A DNA stretch of 64,000 bases from Zygnema cylindricum (Eukaryota > Streptophyta > Zygnematophyceae > Zygnematales > Zygnemataceae), in NCBI GenBank assembly GCA_037447655.1, contig JBBHKE010001526.1, forward strand, positions 124,001 to 188,000. Reading direction: 5' to 3'. Position numbers and translations under genes: made by a program. The notes beneath the pieces are model-generated. The model made no database searches. It was given only the letters and a program-made list of their open reading frames with translations, and was not told the origin of the DNA. Below, piece after piece: positions 55,342-64,000 of the stretch. Each line of letters begins with the position of its first letter. Position 1 is the stretch's first letter.

Positions 55342-57670
55342 GAATCTAGTTTCCAACTCTTTCTGTCAGAATTCAGACTATACACTTGACTCCCAAATGC
55401 TTTTAGATGAGATACATATGGCTTCCTCTCAACCCATCTCTCATACGTTGTTTCTCCTTTTATAGTTGTTGTAAGAACTCAATTCTTGATGTAATTGGCA
55501 CAATTTATAGCTTCGACTCAGAAGCGTTTCCCTATCTTTTTATATGGTAGCATGCTTCGGGCGCTATCATCTAAAGTTCTATTTAATCTTTCGACTACAC
55601 TATTTTGTTTTGGATTTTTTGGCATATTCTTTGAATGTTGTACTCCCTCATCTCTCAAGAAACCGTCAAACTGATTAGATGTATATTCTCCCCCATTATC
55701 ACTTCTAATTCTTTTAATAGGGGTTCCATGCAACTTCTCACTCCATGTTTTATATTTTTTAAAAGAAAGTTGTGTTTCAAATTTATTTTTAAGGAAGTAA
55801 ACTCTAGAATATCTAGACTAGTCATCAGTTATGGTTAACATATATCTTTTCCCTCCTACTTATGCTACTTTAGCTGGTCCCCATATATCACAGTGTATAA
55901 GATCTAGCACCCTTTCCCCTCTATACGTGGCAGATTTGGCAAAGGGCAATCTGTGAGCCTTACCTTGTGCAAAACCGCTACAATCATCCATCTTTTCACT
56001 ATCCCAATAGTGAATCCCTTCCACTACACCAAGCTTTTTGATTTCCCTCAATCTGACCAAATACACATGCCCAAGCCGCTTATGCCATGTCATTATCTCG
56101 AGGACACTAGTATGATAAGCATTCTTCTTTTCATTGCTCAAGTTAAGCCTAAACATTCATTGGTTACCCTTGTCGGCACTGAAATATACCTTATCATCAT
56201 ACTTTGCTGTGAAAGTTTCCTTTCTATTATAAGTCTTAAAATCTTTGTCATCCAAAATAGAGGCAGAGATGATATTCTTGCATAACTAAGGTATATAGAG
56301 GACATATGAGAATGTAACTATAGACGTCTGGCCCTCCATGAGTACCTTTGGATCTATCGATCCCACTAGATCTGTAGGAACTACTCTCCCTTCCTCATAC
56401 TCTATCTCTATTGTGGGAATCTTTCTCAGCTTAGTAAATAATTTGTTTTCACGACACATATGCATTGAGGCACCCGAGTCAGTAATCCAACCTTCCTCTA
56501 GAATATCTCAGACAACTCCAACACACATTTTGGCTTCTTTGGGATCTTGTTCTCCTCCAATATCTGGTAGAGATGGAGCCCCCCATCTTTTTGGTCCGAG
56601 GTCTCCTCCTCTCCGAGCTTCCCTTTCACCTTTGTGGTCACAAGTGCCTTCTTTTTTCCAAAAGGTCCACCAGATTTGTTCTCCTTGAGTCTTAGCTCCG
56701 TCAGCTTGGTACACTCTGCCATGTAGTGACCTAGTTTCTTCCAAAAATATCAAAGCCTTTTTGGAGGTCGAGATCCGAATCCATCCTGTAGAACTCTTTT
56801 CCCTCCTCCACCAAACATCCCATAAGGTTTTTTGTTCTTTTATCTCTTGAATTAGTTCTGACGGCCAAGGCTTGACAACTCTTCTTTCCGCTCCGAAGCT
56901 CAATGGTGTTCTTTGTGATCAAGATCATTCCAACCACTGTGTTTGAAACCCACCGGTTGTCTAACAGATCCTAAACCTTGTTGAAATTATTGTCATACTC
57001 CTTTGGGAGCTTAATCAACAAGGTATTCACCTTCTGTTTTTCAGATTCCACCAATCTAGCGCTTTTCATCTCCACAAACAAACCTTCCAAATCATTACAA
57101 AAGTTAAGCATTTTCTCTCATTTGTAAACAAATGCCTGGATTTTTTATTTATTTATGAGTTTTTGTTCTGAATTGTGCCACTCCTATAATTGTCTTCAAG
57201 TGCCTCCCACAAGTCGGCTGCTTTTTCTATAGTAAAATGAGGTGTGTCCATTTTTCGAAAAAGGCAACTGAAAAAGAAGTGATATGCGATAGAGTTGTTT
57301 AATTCCCAAGCATCAAGGTCATTCTCCTTGCTTTTAGGCATCACTTCAACCGCTACTAGCTTTGGTGGTGATCTCGACGTCACGGGTGTCAGCTTCTCAT
57401 TTACTTTTCTTGTATCAGAGACGCTACTCTCTCCTTTATCATCCTCCTTTTTTGAGTCTCCGTATCCTACTGAGAATCACAGTCCTCCAAATCTTGGTGG
57501 GGCTCCCAATGGTGTGGATGGCCACCCGACACGGCCACTCACAATACCCCATAACCTCTTTCAAAGAAGTGCTCCTTTTATCATCTTGTTCCTGTAGATA
57601 AACCATGTTCCATCAAAGATAGGCACCCTAAAGGGTGAGCCTATAACGTGCAATTTTGCGACCTCCATTG
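55342..57670 (-). pseudogene. E10 gag, protease, integrase remnants
   Basis: The LTR reads ATGGAGGTCGCAAAATTGCA, so the Gag ATG (57662-57664) is kept; it continues across a decayed PBS (57634-57648). Gag pieces lie at 57153-57383 and 56731-56937, with a TGA at 57118-57120 at the same codon as in E7 and E8. The zinc knuckle and protease are eroded (56498-56722). Gag-pre-integrase is open at 55860-56156 (CSGFAQGKAHRLPF, CDIWGP). The integrase core 55518-55733 has SDNGGEY and VVERLNRTL with both later catalytic residues intact. Confidence 0.83.
57634..57648 (-). promoter_or_regulatory. E10 primer binding site (decayed)
   Basis: Minus strand CGTTATAGGCTCACC; three differences from the consensus. 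Confidence 0.6.
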
Positions 57671-58578
57671 GTACACAGATTATACAGCTTACTTGAAGCT
57701 TATAGGATAGTTTTAAATGCCTCTCTTCTTCTTAAGAAAACCGTCACCTTGGCAGGCAATGACTATGACTCCCTTCAACTTTGTAAAGGTAAGACTCCCC
57801 TGAGCCGAACGCAAAAAAAAATTCTCAAAACACCCAACTACGCGATTAATTATCAAAAGGCAAAGATGCCAATTTTTATACAAGCTCTTTGAGAGAGAGA
57901 GGCGGCTGCCTACCAAAAACTCTAATTCGTAAATCCCTCTCTAAACCCCTTTAATATTGAGGTACAGAGCCAATCAAGTGGCTGTACCGTATAGGAAGGT
58001 ATTACTACCGATGTACTTCCTATACGGCCATTGTACACCATTGTCATGGAAGGGAAGCTTGTCACCTCTGGACTTGTCTCGAGGTTTCACGTAAAATTTA
58101 CAAACAACTGATAGGGTGCCACGTGGCATTTGGTGATGTGACGACCACAAACAGCCAAACTGACCATTCCGCAATGGCGGCTCGAATGTGAGCCGTTCGA
58201 TCTTTGTCGACTTTTAAAGTGTGTCGTCAGTTTCGTGCGGCTCTGTATGTACTAGTGCGGTTAAAAGGATTTCTGTGTGACTTTATGTTATAGTTTCATA
58301 AATCTGTTAATCAACTTCCTCCACTAGTTCTTGTACAAATAACTATCCTACTCTATACAAGCTAGCATTAGGTACTAGACTATCAGATAAGTCGGCTGGT
58401 TAATCGAGTAATATGTAGGGACCAAGGATCATATCTTTGGTCTGTCACGTTTTTGCTAAGGGTCCGATCCCCCTATCTTCTTTTGGCTGCTCAGGCAACC
58501 ATGGCTCTATCTCTCTCTTTCCGGTCTTCAGTGACTACAATAAGTATGGTGACTGGAGAGAGGGAAGGCCGAGCCTTA
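57649..58578 (-). repeat. E10 5' LTR (interrupted)
   Basis: Starts TGCAATTTTGCGACC. It has rc-TATA (TTTTTATAC near 57873), GTAC motifs from 57960 to 58035, and a tRNA-like module near 58372-58441 (CCAAGGATCATATCTTTGG). Cut at 58578 by E11. Confidence 0.83.
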
Positions 58579-59156
58579 TGTTGAAAAGAGGTAATTAATA
58601 GTTCACTTCCCTATTTTAGTTTTGTTTTAAAGAAAGAGAGTAAGGATCAAAGGCGCGCCATGACTGCCGCCATATTTAGAAAGCAGTTTTTGCAGTTAAG
58701 GGTATTTTGGCTAAAATGATGCCTAGGTCTAGATTGGAACCTGTGACCTCTAGATTCTTTATAGCCTAACGCCTAAACCATTAAGGCGTTACGAAACGAT
58801 ACACGTGACGGGTTTCATAAATATATAAACATTAACGAAACAACTAGTTAACAGCAGACTAACCAAAAGAAGCAATTTCTGCATGTACGCGAATTTGAAC
58901 CGTGTAAAATATGTTTTGATCGGACGGCCGACATTATAGCCGCCACGCGAAGTGAGATTTTTGGCGGCATACGGATATAGCGTCACGCGGTGCCACGTGG
59001 CGCCACATTATTTGATACCGGAGAAGATGGGAGGAGGAACCATGGCTTCCGATATGACAGGTGTCACCTTGTAGACCTTGTCGTACAATGGTTGTACAAT
59101 AAGTACATCGCCCATTGTACCTTCTTGTACTTTATAGTTTTCCTATTGGACTAGGG
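58579..59156 (+). repeat. E11: start of an E4-family LTR
   Basis: TGTTGAAAAGAGGTAATTAA and following sequence match the E4 LTR in plus orientation, including the tRNA-like module (58735-58800) and GTAC region (59085-59140). It runs into the gap; the rest of the element, if any, is not visible. Confidence 0.85.
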
Positions 59157-59325
59157 NNNNNNNNNNNNNNNNNNNNNNNNNNNNNNNNNNNNNNNNNNNN
59201 NNNNNNNNNNNNNNNNNNNNNNNNNNNNNNNNNNNNNNNNNNNNNNNNNNNNNNNNNNNNNNNNNNNNNNNNNNNNNNNNNNNNNNNNNNNNNNNNNNNN
59301 NNNNNNNNNNNNNNNNNNNNNNNNN
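59157..59325. other. Assembly gap (169 N)
   Basis: Undetermined bases. The left flank is inside an E4-type LTR; the right flank is unrelated. Confidence 0.99.
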
Positions 59326-59639
59326 GGGCCCTCGAAACTTTTTTCCCCAAACGAAGTAAACATCCCTTGGCCCAGTAATATACCACCTTACGGGAACAAA
59401 CCTTGTTGAATCTTCAACCTTACACCTACTCCTCCTTCTTCTCCTTCTCCTCTTTCTCCTACTTCTTTAGAACCTCGTAGAAGTGTAGCCATCTTACCCC
59501 TTCTCTCTTTTCATGTGTCTTTAACGTGCTTCCGTTGTCACACGAAAACCTCCATATTCCCTTCATTTTACATTGAGACTCTGGAGGTATTCAGGAGTCT
59601 CACCTGTCGAAGGTTCTTCGGAGATCCTATTAGGACTGG
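59326..59639. other. Unassigned sequence right of the gap
   Basis: CT-rich minus-coding-like stretch (CTCCTCCTTCTTCTCC). Possibly a Glu-rich protease/gag spacer of a copia element read on minus, but no motif is clear. Confidence 0.4.
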
Positions 59640-59774
59640 GGAAACACAGGTTGTCAGGGTTTTTGTCTGCCAGGGTGGCAGTTATTTTTGCTTAAACACA
59701 AAGGGGTCAGGATTATCCTAGAGGCTTCTTGGAAGCTGTCCACTCTGAGGACTTATGGAGGTCTCAGAGTTACA
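59640..59774 (+). repeat. Group II LTR end fragment
   Basis: Contains TGCCAGGGTGGCAG and the Gag start ATGGAGGTCTCAGAG. It is almost identical to the reverse complement of 26287-26425. Ends near 59774, where minus-strand gag sequence begins. Confidence 0.8.
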
Positions 59775-60954
59775 TTTTACTTCCCTTATACCTCCAAAAG
59801 CACACTGTTGCCTTCGTGCAATTTCTGTGTACTTTTCTCTCTTCCCCATTCTACCGATGTGAAGATGCTCCAAGATTTCTTCATCCTCTTTCTCCTCTTC
59901 CTCTTCTTCCTCCTCATCCACATTCCAACTTCTAAGTTGTTCCAAACAAGGGCATTCCACCATATAATGACCCGGTTCCCTACAAATGAAGCAAACCCCT
60001 TTTTTCAAAGCTCCCGGGTCTTTTCCCCTCCCTTTTTTTCCACCAAAGTTCCGATAAGGTTTACCTTTGTCTTTTTTCCTCTCATCACGCTTCCGCCAAT
60101 CACCGCCGTTCCTCTCATCATGCTTCCGCCAATCACCACCAGCTGTAAATGCATTCACCCTGTCACTTCCCCTACGAAGCTCCAAAGTGCTTTCCCTCAC
60201 AAGAATTATTCCCATAGTAAAGCTCCAAGTCCTTGAGGAACCATCAATTGCCTGCATACGACAAATGATGTTTTCGTACTCATCTGGGAGTTTCATAAGT
60301 AATATACTAATCTTCTTCTCCTCAGATTCTACATATCCCGCGCTAGCAAGCTCAACATATAACGCAACAATATCATTGCAAAACTCTATCATGCTACCGC
60401 CTTTATAAACATAGGCCTCTATTTCATGTTTTACTAATTGCTGCCTTTGAATAGTCTCACTCTTATAAATCTGAATTAGTGCTTCCCATATCTCTGAAGA
60501 CTATGTTAGACTTAAAAGACTGATAGCTATGGACTTAGACACATATCTAAGTATGAGATGTTTTGCTATAGTGTTTTTGTATTCCCATATTTTCCTGTCA
60601 TTTTCTTCAGTTTTAATACCTACAAGTGGTACCATAGCTGAGAGTCTAGCTCCCTTCACCATAGATGTCCCATTTTTCCTTCTCCACTATTTCCCCATCC
60701 ACAAAAAGGTTTTTCCCTTCACCTTCCATTGCAATTGAACTCCGGTTGGTTTTTTGGGCAGCCCCAGATGAAACTCCATAGTGAGCTCCTCCAAAGCTTG
60801 GTGGCGGACACCTCACTTGTCTTGAAACAATTCCCTATAAGTGCTTCTCGAAAAGCAATCCATCTATAGTAAACTCCCAATAATTCAAGTCTGTTCCATC
60901 GAATATAGGCACCCTAGATGGTGGGCCTATAACCTGAAAATTTGAGACCTCCAT
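59775..60954 (-). pseudogene. E12 gag
   Basis: The ATG at 60952-60954 lies inside the LTR and continues as MEVSNFQVIGPP across the PBS. The C-terminal two thirds is open (59718-60392): a Gag core (LLMKLPDEYENIICRMQAI), a duplicated short basic segment (GGDWRKHDERN, GGDWRKRDERK), the intact zinc knuckle CFICREPGHYMVEC, and a run of 9 Glu. The first third is broken by stops and frame changes. Confidence 0.83.
60920..60934 (-). promoter_or_regulatory. E12 primer binding site
   Basis: Minus strand GGTTATAGGCCCACC; one difference from the consensus. Confidence 0.75.
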
Positions 60955-62062
60955 TGGCCCTCAGAGTAGGCAGATCCAAAAGAAGCTAATCTAGATAGTG
61001 TCGACTCTTAGCTTGATATAAACCCAAGTGAATGACCCCTTGACATTGAGAACCCCAATACAGATTCATCCTTGTGAAATGACACTTTCTGTGTGCTCAG
61101 TTCCACCACAGACTGCAAAGTTAGAATATGAGATTTGGACACATTCACCCACTTTGACTTTCCCTTAAAAATACCGCCACCCTGGCAGACAAAAACTATG
61201 ACCAACTATACCCCTGTGTAGCCTGGACTCCTATGAGTCTGCAGCAAAAAGAATCACTAAAAATGGTCAAGTAAATTGATAGTTATGGCTGCACAAAGTA
61301 AGCCATTTATATAAGATGCTCTTTGGGAGAGGCGACTACCTACTCAAAATATTCTAAGTCCTATTCTCACTCTAATACCCTATCCACTGACGTACGACAC
61401 CAATCACTTCACTGTACCGTACAGATAAGTACAGGTGCCGGTGTACTTTCTGTACGACAATCGTACGATATGGCTGAAATGTCAACACATGTCATATATC
61501 TATTTGTTCCAGTAATCTCCGGTGTTGCCGCAATCCAATGTTGACATGCCATGTGTCATCCTGTGTGGCGATGACCGCAAACCGCCAGAAGTACATATCC
61601 CGCGATCGCGGCGCCTATCGTGGCCGTCCGATCAAACCCGGCTACATTTCTAGCCGTTGAAAATAGACGCGCGGTATTTGTTTCGTGGTCGAACCGAATG
61701 CGCGGTATCTGTTTCAATAAATAAATCCGTACTCCATACTATCCATAACTGTATCTATGCAATACGTATATATTTCCAGTTAAATGAACTAGTCTACGTG
61801 TAACTATTTAAATAGTTATCAAACCCCATATGTCATAATACTAGCTCTAGTCTAAACAGATAAAGTCACCGGCTACTTTTGGTAAGTCTTACTAATTTAC
61901 CCCCTGTCTTCTCTAGAGAGCTTAGGCAGTCATGTCTCTAGCTCCCTATCCAGCCTTCAGTGACTACAACTAGTGTGGGGGCTTGGAGAGTGGAGTTAGA
62001 GGCAGACTGCCCCTGCCTTTTTCTATCCTATTATAGACCTAGAAAATACATAAATATCAACA
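60935..62062 (-). repeat. LTR shared by E12 (5') and E13 (3')
   Basis: 1128 bp; ends ATCAACA at 62062, followed by CACTCCTCC, a possible purine-tract complement. It has hairpin GGACTCCTATGAGTC near 61228 and a GTAC cluster at about 61390-61470. Confidence 0.87.
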
Positions 62063-63077
62063 CACTCCTCCATATGGTGACCCAGTTCTCTACAAAAGAA
62101 GCAAACCCTTTTTTTCAAAGCTCCCCTTTCTTTTCTTCTCCCTCTCTTTCCACCGAAGTTTTGATAAGGTTTACCTTTGTATTTTTTCCTCTCATCACGC
62201 TTCCGCTCATCGCCGCAATTCCTCACATCACGCTTCCGCCAATAACCACCAGCTGTAAATGCAGTCACCTTGTCACTTCCCCTACGAAGCTCCAAGGTGC
62301 TTTCCCTCACAAGTATTATCCCCATGGTGATGCTCCAAGTCCACGAGGAGACATCCATTCCCTGCATACGGTAAATGATGTCTTCGTACTCATCAGGGAG
62401 TTTCATGATTAGTGTATTAATCTTTCTCTCCTCAGATTCAACATATCGTGCACTAGAAAAGCTCAACATATAATGCAGCAATATCATTGCAAAACTCTAT
62501 CATGCTACCGCCTTTATAAGCATAGGCCTCTATTTCTTGTTTTACTAACTGCTGCCTCTGTATAGTCTCACTCTTATAAATCTGAATTAGTGCTTCCTAT
62601 ATCTCTGAAGACTTGATTAGACTTAAAAGAGTGATAGCTATGAACTTAGACACATATCTAAGTATGAGATGTTTTGCTATAGTGTTTTTATATTCCAAAG
62701 TATTCATATCATTTTCTTCAGTTTTTTTTTTCAGTTATAACCCGCACAAGTGGAACCGTAGCTGAGAGCCTAGCTCCCCTCACCATAGGTGTCTTTTAAT
62801 CCTTCTCCCCTATTTCCCCTTCCACCGTAATGATTTTCCCTTCACCATCCGTTGCATCTGAACTCCGGTTGGTTTTCTAAGCAGCCCCAGATGATTCTCC
62901 ATAGTGAGCTCCTCCAAAACTTGGTGGCGGACACCTCACTTGTCCTGAAACAATTCCCCATAAGTGCTTCTCAAAAAGCAACCCCTCCATCGTTAACTCC
63001 CAATAAGTGAAGTCCGTTCCATCGAACATAGGCACCCAAGATGGTGGGCCCATAACCTGAAATTCTATGGGCTCCAT
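62063..63077 (-). pseudogene. E13 gag-only internal region
   Basis: The 995-bp interior (62063-63057) holds only gag. The ATG (63075-63077) in the LTR starts MEPIEFQVMGPP. Gag N-terminal sequence is open at 62877-63101 (LFEKHLWGIVSGQVRCPPP). The core and zinc knuckle CFFCRELGHHMEEC are open at 62023-62487. The knuckle is followed directly by the 3' LTR. Both LTRs, PBS and a purine-rich tract are present, so the structure resembles known non-autonomous gag-only LTR elements. Frameshifts and stops between the two pieces make this copy non-coding. Confidence 0.82.
63043..63057 (-). promoter_or_regulatory. E13 primer binding site (perfect consensus)
   Basis: Minus strand GGTTATGGGCCCACC directly beside LTR position 63058. 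Confidence 0.8.
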
Positions 63078-64000
63078 TGCCACACAGAATTTGCAGATCA
63101 AAAGGAAGCTAATCTAGATAGTGCCGAATCCAACTTGATATAAACCCAAATGATTGACCCTTTGACAATCAGAACCCCATCACAGCTTCACCCCTGTGAA
63201 ATAAGACTTTCTGTGTGCTCAGTTCCACCACAGAATGCAAAGTTAGAATATGAGATTCGTACACATTCACCCACTTTGACTTCCCTTAGAAATGCTGCCA
63301 CCCAGGCAGGCAAAGACTCTGACCAACTACACCAATGTGTAGCCTGGACTCCCTTGAGTTCGCGGCAAAAAGAATCACTGAAAATGGTCAACTGAATTGA
63401 TTGTTATGGCTGGCCAAAGTTTGCCATTTATACAAGGTGCTCTCTGGGAGAGGCAGCTACCTACCATAAATATTCTAAGTCTTAAACCCCTCTCTAAACC
63501 CTCTAGTACTGAGGTACGGACCAATCACATTATTGTATAGTATATAAAGGTACAGATGTCGGTGTACCTTTTATACGATCATCGTACGACATGGCTTAAA
63601 AGTCAACACATGTCTTATCCGGATTCGCTCTTATAATCTACGGAATTCCTGCCTCCAAATCTTATCTCTCAACGTGGGGCCAGGTCATGCCGCGTCAGAA
63701 AAATGGTACCGTACAAGAAAGTACAAGTGCCGGAGTACTTTTTGTACGAACATTGTACGATGTCGCCATAGTGCGATATTTGTCACTTCTGGATTTGTTT
63801 TCTGCTGTTCCAAAAATTCCGTAATCCCGTACGTTGTTGCCACGTGTCATTTGGAGTGGCGGAGTCCGCAAACCGCCAAGTTGTCCTTTCCGCGAGACCG
63901 GCGCTAACCACGGTCGTCCGATTGATATAGGTATTAGATAAGAACCGTCGAAACAAATGTTCGTACTATTTGTTTCGTCCGATACTAATAGTACAACTGT
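63058..64000 (-). repeat. E13 5' LTR, cut by the window end
   Basis: Starts TGAAATTCTATGG (plus). Hairpin GGACTCCCTTGAGTT at 63346-63360; GTAC clusters near 63515-63590 and again near 63708-63760. At about 63680 the sequence appears to repeat an upstream GTAC block, which may be a duplication or a second LTR. Confidence 0.75.

Larger units (their letters stand above)
54884..58578 (-). mobile_element. E10: copia element lacking RT and RNase H
   Basis: A partial 3' LTR (54884-55341) is joined directly to integrase. The internal part (55342-57648) holds integrase, protease and gag. The 5' LTR (57649-58578) is interrupted at 58579 by E11. One deletion has removed the U3 part of the 3' LTR, RNase H and RT. 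Confidence 0.85.
59775..62062 (-). mobile_element. E12: truncated copia element, gag plus 5' LTR
   Basis: Gag and the protease approach at 59775-60934, followed by a 1128-bp LTR (60935-62062) that is also the 3' LTR of E13. Everything downstream of the protease start is missing. Confidence 0.83.

Overview
This is a repeat-dominated stretch of a large nuclear eukaryotic genome, most likely a streptophyte (a land plant or relative). The evidence is plant-type Ty1/copia polyproteins in the order gag, protease, integrase, reverse transcriptase, RNase H, foldback elements, a CT/GA-rich leader before one possible armadillo-repeat gene, and two assembly gaps of N. The species cannot be named from the sequence. 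No host gene is secure; the only candidate is the ORF at 1683-2414. No rRNA, intact tRNA or CRISPR array was seen.

Layout. 1-3519: host-type DNA with foldback/MITE-like elements, the possible armadillo ORF and a 450-bp AAT-rich microsatellite. 3520-5838: minus-strand copia remnant E1. 5839-25577: nested block. E2 (plus) has its 5' LTR split by E3 (6441-19992, plus). E3 carries solo LTR S1 (8738-9770), and its 3' LTR is split by E4 (13555-19762, minus). 25578-29004: host-type DNA and LTR fragments. 29005-38798: minus element E5 split by plus element E6 (30524-36659). 38814-39665: gap. 39666-47184: an LTR piece, then minus elements E7 and E8 sharing one LTR. 47948-53717: E9, a young element with identical 839-bp LTRs and a perfect 5-bp target duplication, inserted in a MITE-like element (47598-53890). 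54884-58578: minus element E10. 58579-59156: start of an E4-type LTR running into the second gap (59157-59325). 59640-64000: minus elements E12 and E13 in a tandem LTR-gag-LTR arrangement.

Most interesting signal. In every element whose 5' LTR/internal junction is visible, the gag start codon, or its decayed remnant, lies inside the end of the LTR (7 to 19 codons before it). A Gln codon (CA|G) straddles the LTR end. The primer binding site (PBS) follows immediately and is translated as Val-Met/Thr-Gly-Pro-Pro. The PBS (consensus GGTTATGGGCCCACC) is complementary to the anticodon arm of initiator tRNA-Met, the arrangement known for Drosophila copia, not to the tRNA 3' end used by most plant copia elements. 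Ten junctions in this window show it. The LTRs also share GTAC-rich upstream regions with CCAAT and TATA motifs, paired small hairpins in the transcribed leader, and an antisense tRNA-like (B-box/T-arm) module.

Two LTR groups are present. Group I begins TGTTGTTTTGG (E3, E9, and a remnant at about 27580-28673). Group II covers the rest, beginning TGTTGAAA or TGTAGAAA. All copies except E9 are broken by stops, frameshifts or deletions. E9 has one in-frame TAG.
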